NCBI RefSeq assembly: GCF_017744135.1
Contig: NZ_JAGHQU010000006.1
Coordinates: forward strand, 62,001-126,000
From: Endozoicomonas sp. G2_2
GTDB lineage: Bacteria > Pseudomonadota > Gammaproteobacteria > Nevskiales > Salinisphaeraceae
Length of the DNA: 64,000 nucleotides
Direction of reading: 5' to 3'
How positions within the stretch are numbered: position 1 is the stretch's first letter; the number at the start of each line of letters is the position of its first letter. This document shows positions 17,289 to 29,909 of this stretch, in pieces. The position numbers and the translations under genes were made by a program. Below the pieces are notes generated by a model. The model was not told the origin of the DNA, ran no database searches, and saw only the letters and a program-made list of their open reading frames with translations.

Positions 17289-19367
17289 ATGACTATTCGC
17301 CCTGACCGGCGTGTGCCGGTGGCGTGCGCGCTAGCTCTGGCGCTCGGACTGCCGGCCCATGCCCAGAACGACGATGGCGCCGGCGAGGCGAGCAGCCTGC
17401 AGTCGCTGGCGCCCATCGAAGTGGAAAGCGTGCGTCTGAATACCGAAGTGCTGACCACGCCGGCGGCGGTCGACGTGACCGAGGCCCAGGATATCCAGCA
17501 GGGTCGCGCCAAGGCGCAGCTGGATTCCGCGCTCAATCGCACGCCCGGCGTCTACGCCAACAACGGCAGCAACTTCGCCCAGAACCTGCGCATTTCGATT
17601 CGCGGTTTCGGCGCGCGCTCGGCCTTCGGCGTGCGCGGCGTTCGCGTACGCGTCGACGGTATTCCCGAAACCCTGCCCGACGGTCAGGCCCAGACCGACA
17701 GCATCGATCTCGGCGCGGTCGAACGCCTGGAAGTGATCCGTGGGCCCTTCTCCGCGCTCTATGGCAACGCCACCGGCGGCGTGGTCGACATCACCACCAC
17801 AACGCCCGCGAGCGGGCCGGTGGACCGCGGCGAACTGACGCTCGGCAGCTACGGCTATCGCCGCATCGAAGCCGCCACGGCACACGAACGCGGCGACTGG
17901 GGCTATGCGCTGACCGCATCCCAGCTCGACCTGGACGGCTACCGCGAAAACAGCGAAGTGAAAAAGCAGCAGCTGACCGGCAAGCTCGAACGCCGCGTGG
18001 GCGCCACCGGCACCCTGCGGCTGATGACCCGGATTCTCGACGCGCCCGACACCCAGGATCCGGGCGGCGTGACCCTCGAGCAGGCCCGCGCCGACCGTCG
18101 CGCCGCGCGCGACGCCAATATCGCCTTCGACTCGCGCCAGTATGCGTCGCAGCAGACGGTGGGGCTGGTCTACGAGGATCAACTCTCCGATCGGCAATCT
18201 TATGAAGCCAATCTGTTCTATACCAACCGCGATTTCATCCAGTACCTGCCCTTCGAGGACGGCGGCGTGGTCGCCTACGACCGCGATTTCTTCGGCGGCG
18301 GCGTGCAGACCACGCGCTTCGACGATCTGTTCGGCCATGCCAATCAGCTGGTCGCCGGCGTCGATGTTCAAGTCCAGCAGGATGCGCGCGAACGCTTCGA
18401 CAACGTCGCCGGCGACAAGGGCGCGCTGGGCCTCGAAGAAGACCAGCAGGCGACCAGCGTCGGCGTATTCGCACAGAACGTGTTCTCGCTCACCCGCGAT
18501 CTGGAGCTCACGACCGGCGTTCGCTACGACTATCTCGACTTCGATATCGACGACGCCTTCGTCACCGACACCGACCCGGACGATTCCGGCTCGCGCACCT
18601 ATCACGAACTCTCGGCCAACGCCGGGCTGAGCTATGCGTGGGCCGAGCGCCAGCGCGTCTATGCCAACGTCGCGAACGCCTTCGAATCCCCCACGTTCAC
18701 CGAATTCGCCGACCCGGCCGGCAACGGCGGCTTCAACGCCGACCTGGAACCGCAGAAGGCCGTACAGTACGAGATCGGCGCCAAGGGCGAGCTCGGCGGC
18801 TCGGCGCGCTATCAGATCAGCGCCTTCTGGATCGACGTAAAAGACGAGCTCATCGTATTCAACGACGACGGGCGGCGCGACTTCTTCGAGAACTCGGGCA
18901 AGTCGCGCCGCAAGGGCATCGAGGCCAAGCTGGAATACGCGCTGACGCCGGATCTGTCGGCCACCGCGGCCTACACGCTGGCCGACTACGAATACCGCGA
19001 ATTCGTCGACAACGGCGGCAATGACTATGCGGGCAACGCCATTCCCGGCCTGCCCGAGGAACGGCTGTTCGGCGAACTGGCCTGGCGCCGGCCCGGCGTG
19101 GGCTATGCAGTGGCCGACATGCGCTACGCCAGTTCATTCTTCGCCGACAACGCCAATATCGCACGGATCGAAAACGCCTGGATCTTCAACGGCCGCCTCG
19201 GCAAGACCATTCCGGCCGGCAACGACGAACTGACCGTCTATCTGGGCATCGACAACATCTTCGACGAGATGTATTTCGACAATATCCGGATCAACGCCTT
19301 CGGCGGGCGCTACTACGAGCCCGCCCCGGGGCGCACGTTCTATACCGGGCTGGCGTACGAACTGTAA
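17289..19367 (+). CDS. TonB-dependent outer-membrane receptor
   Basis: A 692-residue outer-membrane protein. A signal peptide ends near residue 25 (ALALALGLPAHAQ). A plug domain follows (about 45-155) with LRISIRGFGARSAFGVRGVRV, DGIPETLPDGQAQ and VERLEVIRGPFSALYGNATGG, and then the 22-stranded barrel with typical ANAFESPTFTEF and the NIFDEMYFDNIRIN C-terminal box. The last residue is Leu rather than Phe. It resembles the FecA/YncD group, whose members take up iron chelates or other bulky ligands; the ligand cannot be told from sequence. SD GGGGGAG precedes the ATG. No TonB-ExbBD genes are nearby. Confidence 0.9.
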   Translation: MTIRPDRRVPVACALALALGLPAHAQNDDGAGEASSLQSLAPIEVESVRLNTEVLTTPAAVDVTEAQDIQQGRAKAQLDSALNRTPGVYANNGSNFAQNLRISIRGFGARSAFGVRGVRVRVDGIPETLPDGQAQTDSIDLGAVERLEVIRGPFSALYGNATGGVVDITTTTPASGPVDRGELTLGSYGYRRIEAATAHERGDWGYALTASQLDLDGYRENSEVKKQQLTGKLERRVGATGTLRLMTRILDAPDTQDPGGVTLEQARADRRAARDANIAFDSRQYASQQTVGLVYEDQLSDRQSYEANLFYTNRDFIQYLPFEDGGVVAYDRDFFGGGVQTTRFDDLFGHANQLVAGVDVQVQQDARERFDNVAGDKGALGLEEDQQATSVGVFAQNVFSLTRDLELTTGVRYDYLDFDIDDAFVTDTDPDDSGSRTYHELSANAGLSYAWAERQRVYANVANAFESPTFTEFADPAGNGGFNADLEPQKAVQYEIGAKGELGGSARYQISAFWIDVKDELIVFNDDGRRDFFENSGKSRRKGIEAKLEYALTPDLSATAAYTLADYEYREFVDNGGNDYAGNAIPGLPEERLFGELAWRRPGVGYAVADMRYASSFFADNANIARIENAWIFNGRLGKTIPAGNDELTVYLGIDNIFDEMYFDNIRINAFGGRYYEPAPGRTFYTGLAYEL

Positions 19368-19397
19368 GCAGCGCCGCCGTTCAAGGGCTGCGCGGCG

Positions 19398-19799
19398 CTA
19401 GGCCTCGTCGAGAAAGCGCTCGATCGTATCGGCGTCGATATCGTCGAGACGCACGATACGGGACGTCGGCTGGGCAGCGGCGCCCTCGGCCTTGGCGCGC
19501 AACACCACAAGTGGCTGATACGCGTCGAATTCGGCGATACGAAACGCGAGCGTCGGGTCGCGTTCGAAGGCGCCCGGGCTGTGCACACCGCAACGCACGA
19601 CAGACCATTCCGTATCGTGCATCTCGACGTATTCCCAGCCGCCTTGCGCCGCGGCGGCGCGAAATGCCGGCGCCACCACGTCGTTCACCACGCCCCGCGC
19701 GCGCTCGGCAATAGTGTCGCGGCGCTCTGCCAGGCGCGCATTCGCACCCAGTTTGGACTGCACTTCATCGGTGGTGACTTCAAGCCAGCTACGCGCCAC
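19398..19799 (-). CDS. Hypothetical protein (133 aa)
   Basis: A 133-residue soluble protein from a GTG start with no signal peptide or membrane segment. I do not recognise the family. It contains a basic N-terminal helix (about residues 5-40, rich in Ala, Arg and Glu), a central region with WEYVEMHDTEWSVVRCGV and a C-terminal acidic stretch ending in FLDEA. Codon use looks like the neighbouring genes. It is convergent with the TonB receptor gene (30 bp gap) and followed upstream by the long palindrome at 19812-19921. The start is uncertain. Confidence 0.6.
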   Translation of the reverse strand: MARSWLEVTTDEVQSKLGANARLAERRDTIAERARGVVNDVVAPAFRAAAAQGGWEYVEMHDTEWSVVRCGVHSPGAFERDPTLAFRIAEFDAYQPLVVLRAKAEGAAAQPTSRIVRLDDIDADTIERFLDEA

Positions 19800-19811
19800 G
19801 AGACTCTACCT

Positions 19812-19921
19812 GTGTGAATTCGAAAATCGGCGGCCAAGCGTAAGCGGTGGCGTGATGACACACAAGCACGCGAGCCGGGCCCGGTTGGTCATCACGACGC
19901 GCGGTGCGCCGATTTTCACAC
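19812..19921. repeat. Long palindrome C
   Basis: The 143-bp gap between two minus-strand genes is largely one interrupted palindrome. AAAATCGGCG at 19823-19832 pairs with 19907-19916, flanked by GTGTG/CACAC. CGTGATGAC at 19851-19859 pairs with 19888-19896. The centre is the 10-bp palindrome CCGGGCCCGG (19875-19884). There is no T-tract, so an ordinary intrinsic terminator is unlikely. Confidence 0.65.
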
Positions 19922-19942
19922 CCAAACGGGGCAATGGCTCGA

Positions 19943-20236
19943 TTAGCCCGCCTTGGGTTTGCGGGCGCGATCCGAGGACGGCGTATCCGGCGCTTCGTAG
20001 CCGCAGCTCGCCCGGGCATGGTCGGCGGCGTCCACGAGCAGATCGAGCATCGGCTGACGCGCCTCGGCGCTCACGCCGTCGGCCAGCGCGCGGCGCGCCG
20101 CCCCGGCCGCGTTCTCGACCTCGGCGAGATCACGCGCGCACTGGCTGTCGTCGCTGCGCACGAACAGCGTGCTGCAGCCGGCCAGCGTGGTCGCGATGAG
20201 TACGCTCGCCAGAACTCTCGATACCGATCGTTGCAT
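19943..20236 (-). CDS. Small putative lipoprotein
   Basis: A 97-residue protein with a basic N-terminus, a hydrophobic segment and a lipobox LAGC ending at residue 21 (VLIATTLAGC), so it is probably a lipoprotein. The mature part has two further Cys residues (in DSQCARDL and RASCGYE) that could form a disulfide, and is otherwise Ala-rich and helical, ending in a short Ser/Arg/Lys tail. I do not recognise a family. It is located 80 bp downstream of ligA on the same strand. Confidence 0.7.
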   Translation of the reverse strand: MQRSVSRVLASVLIATTLAGCSTLFVRSDDSQCARDLAEVENAAGAARRALADGVSAEARQPMLDLLVDAADHARASCGYEAPDTPSSDRARKPKAG

Positions 20237-20316
20237 GTCTCTCCCTCTGGCTGGCCTCGACCAGCCGTTGCGTCTAAAGCTTCACGGACGTCCCGCAACG
20301 ATCGCGCCATGCCGCC

Positions 20317-23336
<3,020 letters not shown>

Positions 23337-23373
23337 AGGCGGTTGTCTTGGTTTGCGTTGCGTGGCGCCGGCT

Positions 23374-26300
23374 TCAGCCGGCCATGTCGAGAGCCTGTTC
23401 GATGTCGACACTGACCAGCCGGGATACGCCGGGCTCGGCCATGGTGACGCCGTGCAGTTGCTCGGCGAGCGACATCGTCAGCTTGTTGTGCGTAATCACG
23501 ATGAACTGAACCTGGGCGGACATGCGCCGCACCAGGTCGCAGAAGCGCGATACGTTCGCGTCGTCCAGCGGCGCGTCGATCTCGTCCAGCATACAAAACG
23601 GCGCCGGGTTAAGTTCGAACAGCGCGAATAATAACGCAACTGCGGTCAGCGCCTTCTCACCACCGGACAGCATCTGGATCGAGGCGTTGCGCTTGCCCGG
23701 GGGGCGCGCCATCACGCGGACACCGGTGACGAGCCAGTCGTCCTCGGTGAGTTCCAGCGCGGCTTCACCGCCACCGAACAGCTCGGGGAACATGCTCGCG
23801 AAGCGGCTGTTGACCTGTTCGTAGGTGGCCTTGAAGCGCTGGCGGGTTTCGCGGTCGATCTTGGCGATCGCACTTTCGAGCGTTTCCAGCGCTTCGGCCA
23901 GATCCGCGTGCTGCTCGGCCAGGTACTTTTCGCGCTCGGCCTCGGCCTCGTATTCCTCGATCGCCGCCAGGTTGATCGCGCCGAGGCGCTGGATCTTGCG
24001 CTCCAGGGTCTCGATCTCGGCGCTGCAGGCGTCGATGGTCGCGCCTTCTGCAATGCGGGCGACGAGTGCGGCCGGGGTTTCGCCCAGCTCCTCGATCTGT
24101 TCGGCGATTCCGGCACGGCGCACGCCGGCCGTCTCGACGTCGATCTTGGCCTGCTGCAGCGACTCGCGCGCGCCGTCCACCTGCTGCTCGGCGCGCATCA
24201 GCGCCTGTGATGCCTCGCCGAGCGCGTTCTCGCTGGCCTTGAGCGCATCGCGCGCGGCGCGCAGTTCGCGCTCGGCCTGATGCTGGGCCTCGAGCGCCTG
24301 CTCGTGTTCGCTTTCGTCCGGCGCCTTGTCCTGCGCCGGCGTGGCCTCACGCTCGGACTCGAAACCGGCGAGGCGTGTCTGAACCTCGTCATGCGCGGTG
24401 CTCGTGTCGGCCAGCCGCTGGGCGATATTCTCGCCGCGGCTGCGGTTCTGTTCCAGCCGCGATTCGATCTCGCGCAACGCGCGCTCGGCGCGTGTGTGTG
24501 TCTGCCGGGCCGCATCGCGGGCCTGACGACTGTCCGCGAGGCGCTGTTGCGCTTCGCGACGCGCGGCGCTGAAGGATTCTGCCTCGTTTTCCAGGCGTGC
24601 CACTTCGATCTTCAAACGCTCGTTCTCGCGCGTGGCCTCATCGAGCTGTTCGCCGAGTTCCGCGAGTTCGGCGTCCAGTTCCTCGGCGCGCTTTCGCAGC
24701 TGCTCGGCGCGCATGCGCCGGCCCTGCTGCTCGGCACGCGCCGCCTCGAGTTCGCGCCGCGCTTCGGCGATCCCGCGCTCGAGCGCCTGACGCGCCTGTG
24801 CACTCGCTTCGCGGCGTTCACGCAGCTCGACCAGCGCTGCTTCGCGCGCCTCGAAATCGCGCTCTTCATGCGCCTGCTGATCGCCCAAAGCCTCGATGCG
24901 CTGTTCGCGCTCGAGCACGCCACGTTCGGCCGACTCGCCGGCAGGCGTGACGAGGCTGTGCGGGCCGACACAGCAGCCGTCGAGCGTGACGAACCGCTGG
25001 GTTGGACCGAGTTCCGTGCGTCGGTCGAGGGCATCGGCGAGCGTGTCGATCAAGAACACCCGCTCGGCGAGCGCACGAATGACCGCCGGCGCGTCGATGC
25101 CTTCGGCAAGGCTGGGCGTACCGCCCGGGCCGGGCGCGCTGGCCGCCGCGCTCGCGGATTCGGGCTCGACCAGGGTGATGGACTCGCCCGGCCAGTCACC
25201 GCCGAGCATCGGCAGCGTGTCCACCAGAAAACCGCGCAGCCACGGCCCGAGCACAGCCTCGGCGGCGGTTTCCCAACCCTTACGCACCTTCACACGACGC
25301 GCCACGCCGGTCGCCGCCTGCTGCCCCTGGGTGTCGAGCCAGGCAGCGAGCGTGGCGTCGTCCTCGCGCAGCACGGACTGCTGGAGCTGACGCTCGGAGG
25401 CCAGCCGGGCCCGCGTCTCGCCCAGGCGCGTGCGCAGGGCCTCGCGCTGGGTTTCGGCTTCGGCGATCGACTCCCGCAGCGCCTCGTCGGTTTCGGCCTG
25501 CTCGCTGGCGCGGGCTTCGTCGGCGGCGAGGCGTTCGGCGCGGGTTTCGATATCACGCTCGCCGGCGTCCAGGTCGTCCTGCTGCTCGCCGGCGAGCGCT
25601 TCGCGCTCCTGTTGGCGCTTGTCGCGGCGTGCGCTCAACTGGCCAAGCCGTTCCTCGGCGTAACGTGCCCGGCGGCGTTCGGCGTCGAGCTGTTGAACCG
25701 GGTTCTGTTCGGCGTTGTTGTGGGCATCCCAGGCGCTTTCGGCATCGCGCGCGGCCTGCTCGCGGGCGTCCAGCTGCTCACGGGCCTGCTTGAGCTCGGC
25801 CTCGGCCTGTTCGCGTTCGCGGTTCGCGCTGTCCTGTTCGGCGCGCACGGCATCCGCGGCTTCGCGGTCCTCGTCGATACGGCGCGCGAGCGCATCGCGG
25901 CGCTCGACCAGTTCGTCGTGCTCGCGCTCGCGCAGCTGACGCATTTCGCGGGCATGGGCCAGCGCCTGTGCAATGCGCGAGGCTTTGGATTGCGCGTCGT
26001 AGAAAGCCGCCTGCTGGGTCTGCACCTGGTTCATGGCGCCCTGCTGGGCGTTCGACTGCGTCTCGCGCGCGCTCTGGGCTTCACGCTGGGCGGAGACCGC
26101 GTCGCGCAGCCGGTCTTCGCATTCGCGCAGGTGCTGTTCCGCAGCCTGGACCTTTTCGTCGTGCGCGGACCAGCGCAGGGCAAGCAGATCGGCGCGCAGG
26201 CGCCGTTCCTCGGCCTTGAACTGCTTGAACTTCTCCGCGTTCGCGGACTGGCGCTTGAGCACGCCCAACCGCTGGGTGACCTCGCCGATCAGATCGTTCA

Positions 26301-26883
26301 GGCGATCCAGATTCTCGCGCGTGTGGCGGATGCGGTTCTCGGTCTCGCGCCGGCGTTCCTTGTACTTCGAAATGCCGGCGGCTTCTTCGAGGACCTGGCG
26401 CATGTCTTCCGGCTTGGCCTCGATCAGGCGGTTGACCGCGCCCTGCTCGATCACCGCGTAATTGCTGCGCCCACCCAGGCCGGTACCGAGAAACAGATCG
26501 ATCACGTCGCGCCGGCGGGCCTTGGTGCCGTTGATGAAATAGCGCGAACCACCGTCACGCGACAGCTCGCGCTTGATCGAGATTTCACTGAACGCGCCGT
26601 ACTGGCCGGCGAGCTTGCCTTCGCTGTTGTCGAACTTGAGTTCCACGGACGCACGACCGACCGGCTTGCGCGCCTTGGAACCGTTGAAGATGACATCCTC
26701 GAGCGCTTCGCCGCGCAGCTGGCGCGCGCTGGATTCGCCGGTGACCCAGCGCACGGCATCGATGACGTTGGACTTGCCGCAACCGTTCGGCCCGACGACG
26801 CCCGTGAGGTTGGAGTTCAGCGCCAGCGTCGTGGGATCGACGAACGACTTGAAGCCGGCCAGGCGTATCGAGGTCAGGCGCAT
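23374..26883 (-). CDS. smc: Chromosome segregation protein SMC
   Basis: A 1169-residue SMC ATPase that with ScpA and ScpB forms bacterial condensin. Walker A GPNGCGKSN is at residues 32-40. Two long coiled-coil arms flank a hinge (about 500-650), and the C-terminal head carries the signature LSGGEKALTA and Walker B MLDEIDAPLDDAN. The hinge holds an Ala/Ser/Pro/Gly-rich insertion near residues 570-590. The start is the ATG at 26883 (MRLTSIRLAGFKSF). A possible promoter on the minus strand (TTGATA at 27041-27046, TACACT at 27016-27021) has a long 19-bp spacer and is weak. zipA follows 37 bp downstream. Confidence 0.97.
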   Translation of the reverse strand: MRLTSIRLAGFKSFVDPTTLALNSNLTGVVGPNGCGKSNVIDAVRWVTGESSARQLRGEALEDVIFNGSKARKPVGRASVELKFDNSEGKLAGQYGAFSEISIKRELSRDGGSRYFINGTKARRRDVIDLFLGTGLGGRSNYAVIEQGAVNRLIEAKPEDMRQVLEEAAGISKYKERRRETENRIRHTRENLDRLNDLIGEVTQRLGVLKRQSANAEKFKQFKAEERRLRADLLALRWSAHDEKVQAAEQHLRECEDRLRDAVSAQREAQSARETQSNAQQGAMNQVQTQQAAFYDAQSKASRIAQALAHAREMRQLREREHDELVERRDALARRIDEDREAADAVRAEQDSANREREQAEAELKQAREQLDAREQAARDAESAWDAHNNAEQNPVQQLDAERRRARYAEERLGQLSARRDKRQQEREALAGEQQDDLDAGERDIETRAERLAADEARASEQAETDEALRESIAEAETQREALRTRLGETRARLASERQLQQSVLREDDATLAAWLDTQGQQAATGVARRVKVRKGWETAAEAVLGPWLRGFLVDTLPMLGGDWPGESITLVEPESASAAASAPGPGGTPSLAEGIDAPAVIRALAERVFLIDTLADALDRRTELGPTQRFVTLDGCCVGPHSLVTPAGESAERGVLEREQRIEALGDQQAHEERDFEAREAALVELRERREASAQARQALERGIAEARRELEAARAEQQGRRMRAEQLRKRAEELDAELAELGEQLDEATRENERLKIEVARLENEAESFSAARREAQQRLADSRQARDAARQTHTRAERALREIESRLEQNRSRGENIAQRLADTSTAHDEVQTRLAGFESEREATPAQDKAPDESEHEQALEAQHQAERELRAARDALKASENALGEASQALMRAEQQVDGARESLQQAKIDVETAGVRRAGIAEQIEELGETPAALVARIAEGATIDACSAEIETLERKIQRLGAINLAAIEEYEAEAEREKYLAEQHADLAEALETLESAIAKIDRETRQRFKATYEQVNSRFASMFPELFGGGEAALELTEDDWLVTGVRVMARPPGKRNASIQMLSGGEKALTAVALLFALFELNPAPFCMLDEIDAPLDDANVSRFCDLVRRMSAQVQFIVITHNKLTMSLAEQLHGVTMAEPGVSRLVSVDIEQALDMAG

Positions 26884-27070
26884 GGACTGTGTACGCAGCG
26901 ACGATGCGCCGGATGGCGCGTGTATCGCCTAAGTGGTTGTCTGGATGCCCCGCGCAAATCGGCCTCCCGGTGATGGCCCTGAGGATCGGCTGCGTTACCG
27001 TGCGCAAAGCCGGCTAGTGTACCCTAGCGCGCCCTGTTCTTATCAAAGAGCGCTGCCCACGGAGGCCCGC

Positions 27071-27460
27071 ATGGCGACCCAGCCGAGCCGCGATCTCGAC
27101 ACCTTTCCGAACCCGACGCCGGAACGCGACTACACGATCCGCATGCGTATTCCCGAGTTCACCTGCCTGTGCCCGAAGACCGGTCAGCCGGACTTCGCGA
27201 CGCTGCATCTGGAATACGTGCCGGACGCCACCTGCGTCGAACTCAAGTCGCTCAAGCTCTATATCTGGTCGTTCCGCGACGAGGGCGCCTTTCATGAAGC
27301 CGTGACGAACCGGATTCTGGAAGATCTCGTGGCCGCGACCGAGCCCCGTTTCATGCGCCTGCGCGCCGAGTTCTGGATGCGCGGCGGCATCGACACCACC
27401 GTCATCGCCGATCACCGCGCCGACAACTGGCATCCCGGCACGCCGGTTCATTTGCCCTAG
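27071..27460 (+). CDS. queF: NADPH-dependent 7-cyano-7-deazaguanine reductase (type I QueF)
   Basis: A 129-residue unimodular QueF that reduces the nitrile preQ0 to preQ1 in queuosine synthesis. The catalytic Cys is in [13 protein letters not shown] (about residue 36), and the QueF motif [16 protein letters not shown] follows with a downstream Asp and His. The short length separates it from the bimodular type of E. coli. GGAGG lies 5 bp before the ATG. Divergent from smc. No preQ1 riboswitch was recognised in the 187-bp leader. queH, a later queuosine enzyme, is at 62.3 kb. Confidence 0.96.
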   Translation: MATQPSRDLDTFPNPTPERDYTIRMRIPEFTCLCPKTGQPDFATLHLEYVPDATCVELKSLKLYIWSFRDEGAFHEAVTNRILEDLVAATEPRFMRLRAEFWMRGGIDTTVIADHRADNWHPGTPVHLP

Positions 27461-27538
27461 TTCGTCTGCCCTAGGTCGGCGGTTCTGGGCGCGCGAGCGG
27501 CCGCCGCGCCACGGCGGCGGCCGGCGTGATCCGCGCGT

Positions 27539-28219
27539 CTAGCGCATGAGCACCAGATTGTTGCCCTGCACCTGAACGCGGGTACCCGGAGAGATGCCGC
27601 TGGTGGTGTCGACATTCACGCTGCGCGACCCGCCCGTGTCCATGGCGACATCGACCTGGTAATAGGTCTTGCGGCGCACGCGCTTTTCGATTTCGCGACC
27701 GGCGAACACACCGCCAAGCGTGCCGGCGATCTGCGCGACGGTCTTGCCCGATCCGCTGCCGATCTGGCTGCCGACCACGGCACCGGCCACACCGCCGGCG
27801 ACGCTGCCGATCAGGCTCGGGTCGCCGTTGGTGGTGACCGGCGTGATCGAACTCACGGTGCCGCAGTCGTTGCAGACCGGCTTGTCCTCGCTGCGCGCCT
27901 GCTCGCGGGCCTCGGTGCGCGCCTGCTGGGTCGCGGTCTTGGATTGGGCCCTGGCCTCGGTCTGGCGTGCAGCAGCTTCCTGTTTCTCGGCCTTGGCATC
28001 GGCGACCTGCTCTTGCGCGGCGGCCTTTTCCTTGGCTGCCTGCGCATCGGCCTGGGCCTTCTCAGCGGCCTCGACCTTGGCCTGCGCGGCTTCGAGTTCG
28101 GCGTTGGCCTGTTCCAGTTCGGCCTGCGCGTCGGCGGCGTCGTTCTGCGAACAGGCCGACAGCGCGAGCGCCAGACTCACCAGCATGGCGCCGATCCATT
28201 TCGATCGATGGGTTTGCAT
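27539..28219 (-). CDS. Glycine-zipper 2TM lipoprotein (SlyB/PcpY-like)
   Basis: A 226-residue predicted lipoprotein. The ATG at 28219 has GGGAG 8 bp upstream and yields a signal peptide with the lipobox LSAC ending at residue 22. A long Ala/Glu/Gln/Lys helix (about 25-110, coiled-coil-like) follows, then a CxxC pair (VCNDCG) and a glycine-zipper region with SVAGGVAGAVVGSQIGSGSG and TLGGVFAGREIEKR, and a C-terminal beta region. Family members are envelope proteins of poorly known role, some PhoP-regulated. The alanine-rich coiled coil is longer than in SlyB. Confidence 0.8.
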   Translation of the reverse strand: MQTHRSKWIGAMLVSLALALSACSQNDAADAQAELEQANAELEAAQAKVEAAEKAQADAQAAKEKAAAQEQVADAKAEKQEAAARQTEARAQSKTATQQARTEAREQARSEDKPVCNDCGTVSSITPVTTNGDPSLIGSVAGGVAGAVVGSQIGSGSGKTVAQIAGTLGGVFAGREIEKRVRRKTYYQVDVAMDTGGSRSVNVDTTSGISPGTRVQVQGNNLVLMR

Positions 28220-28330
28220 CACGAGACTCCCGTTGTTTCTTCTACACTCTCGACGGTCCCGGCAGCGGGCAGCATCTGCCATGCCTGTTCCTGTGGACCG
28301 TGACTCTATGAATTCGCAACCGAACGCCAG

Positions 28331-29095
28331 ATGAATCCGATTACCGAGTTTACCGCCGGCCCGCGCTATCTGCTGCGCGGCTTCACCATGCTGCGCGAAC
28401 CGGCATTGCGGCGTTACGTGGTGATCCCGATCGTGATCAACATCGCCCTAATCGCGCTGATCGTGTCGCTGTTTGGTTGGCAGCTCGACAGTTGGCTCGA
28501 TGCCTGGCTCGCCGGCCTGCCCGACTGGCTCGCCTGGCTGGAAACCCTGCTCTGGTGGTTCGGTGTCCTGCTGTCGACGCTGGCGTTTTGCTATGTGTTC
28601 ACTCTGCTCGCCAACCTGATCGCCAGTCCGTTCAACGGCCTGCTTTCGGCACGGGTGGAAAAGCTGGTCACCGGCCGCGCGCCGGAATCGGGGATGAGCC
28701 TCGCGCGGGAAATGCTCGACGGCGTGGTCGGCGAGCTGCGGCGTCTGCGCTACTACTTCGCCCGCGCCCTGCTTCTCGGCGTGGTGAGCGTGGCGCTGTT
28801 CTTTCTGCCCCCGGCCAATCTCGCGATCGCGCCGCTGTGGTTCATCTTCGGCGCTTTTATGCTGTCGTTCGAATACCTGGACCAGCCGATGGCGAACCGC
28901 GGGCTGCGCTTCGACGACAAGATTCTGCAGCTGCGCGCGCGGCGCTGGCGCCATCTCGGCTTCGGCAGTCTGGTGACGGTGATGACCGCGATTCCGCTGG
29001 CGAATCTGGTCGTGATGCCGGCGGCCGTGGTGGGCGCGACGCTGCTTTATATCGAATCCCAGCCGGCGTCGGCCATCGCCCGACGGCGCCGTTGA
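28331..29095 (+). CDS. cysZ: Sulfate transporter CysZ
   Basis: A 254-residue inner-membrane protein of the CysZ/EI24 family. Four or more hydrophobic segments are visible (about residues 28-50, 66-98, 145-175 and 205-235), together with the conserved FNGLLSARVEKL and MLSFEYLDQPMANRGLRF segments. CysZ mediates sulfate uptake for cysteine synthesis. No Shine-Dalgarno of quality precedes the ATG at 28331. Its location near smc-zipA-ligA is seen in other gammaproteobacteria. Confidence 0.92.
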   Translation: MNPITEFTAGPRYLLRGFTMLREPALRRYVVIPIVINIALIALIVSLFGWQLDSWLDAWLAGLPDWLAWLETLLWWFGVLLSTLAFCYVFTLLANLIASPFNGLLSARVEKLVTGRAPESGMSLAREMLDGVVGELRRLRYYFARALLLGVVSVALFFLPPANLAIAPLWFIFGAFMLSFEYLDQPMANRGLRFDDKILQLRARRWRHLGFGSLVTVMTAIPLANLVVMPAAVVGATLLYIESQPASAIARRRR

Positions 29096-29108
29096 GTACT
29101 CTTGCGGC

Positions 29109-29909
29109 TCAGCCCGCCCCGCGCGTGTGCGCCAGCGCCGCGGCACTGGTGCGGCGGAGCACGTCCAGATCGACATAGTCGAAGTCGAAGCCGGGCGACT
29201 TGATGATACCGACCGGCTTGTCCGGCTCGCCGAGGGAGTCGAGCACGGCGATCGCGTGTTCGAAGGCTTGATCACGGGTGTCGTCGTTGACCGTGACCAG
29301 CGCGGGCACGCGCGCCGCATGGGCCGCGGTCACGCCGGCGTTTGAATCCTCGATTGCGATGCAGCTCTCCGGGGCACAGCCCAGGCGCTCGCAGGCCATG
29401 CGGTACAGGTCCGGCGCGGGCTTCTTGTGTGCGACCTCGTCGCCGCAGACCGTCAGTTCGATATGCGCCAGCAGCGCATCACCAAGCGCATAGGCCAGAA
29501 ACGGTTCAAGCGTGGCGCGCGTGGCGTTGGTCACGATCGCGATCCGCATGCCGGCCTCGCCGGCCTCCTGGATCAGACGCGCGACGCCCGCTCGCAGCGG
29601 CACCTGACCGTCCTGCAGGCGATCCCGAAAATACCGCGACTTGCTGCGGTGAATCTCGTCGATCCAGCCCGCGCGATCGTCGCGCACGCGCTCGTCGTGC
29701 GGGCCGAGCTCGGGATCGTAGCGATCCAGGTAGTGATCGATTCGCTCACGCCCGCCGGAGATCAGCAACAGCTTGCGGTAAAGCTTCTTCGTCCACGTCC
29801 AGTCCAGGCCATGTTCGCGAAACGCGCGATTGTAGGCAGGCAGATGGCCTTCGGGTTCCGTGTCGGCGAGCGTGCCGTCGACATCGAATAAAAGCGCGCC
29901 AAGCGTCAT
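29109..29909 (-). CDS. HAD-superfamily hydrolase, CbbY/Gph-like
   Basis: A 266-residue HAD subfamily IA phosphatase. Motif I is LLFDVDGTLADTEPEGH at residues 6-22, motif II IVTNAT, motif III Lys in VAHKKPAPDLY, and motif IV EDSNAGVTAAHAA. The cap domain resembles CbbY/YieH proteins, which hydrolyse sugar phosphates such as xylulose 1,5-bisphosphate; the actual substrate is not determined. The ATG at 29909 begins just before motif I; the open frame extends upstream without homology. Convergent with cysZ (13-bp gap). Confidence 0.85.
   Translation of the reverse strand: MTLGALLFDVDGTLADTEPEGHLPAYNRAFREHGLDWTWTKKLYRKLLLISGGRERIDHYLDRYDPELGPHDERVRDDRAGWIDEIHRSKSRYFRDRLQDGQVPLRAGVARLIQEAGEAGMRIAIVTNATRATLEPFLAYALGDALLAHIELTVCGDEVAHKKPAPDLYRMACERLGCAPESCIAIEDSNAGVTAAHAARVPALVTVNDDTRDQAFEHAIAVLDSLGEPDKPVGIIKSPGFDFDYVDLDVLRRTSAAALAHTRGAG

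Noticed and set aside
26884-27070. preQ1 riboswitch upstream of queF
   Set aside because: No hairpin with the C-rich loop and A-rich tail of preQ1 aptamers could be found in the 187-bp leader.
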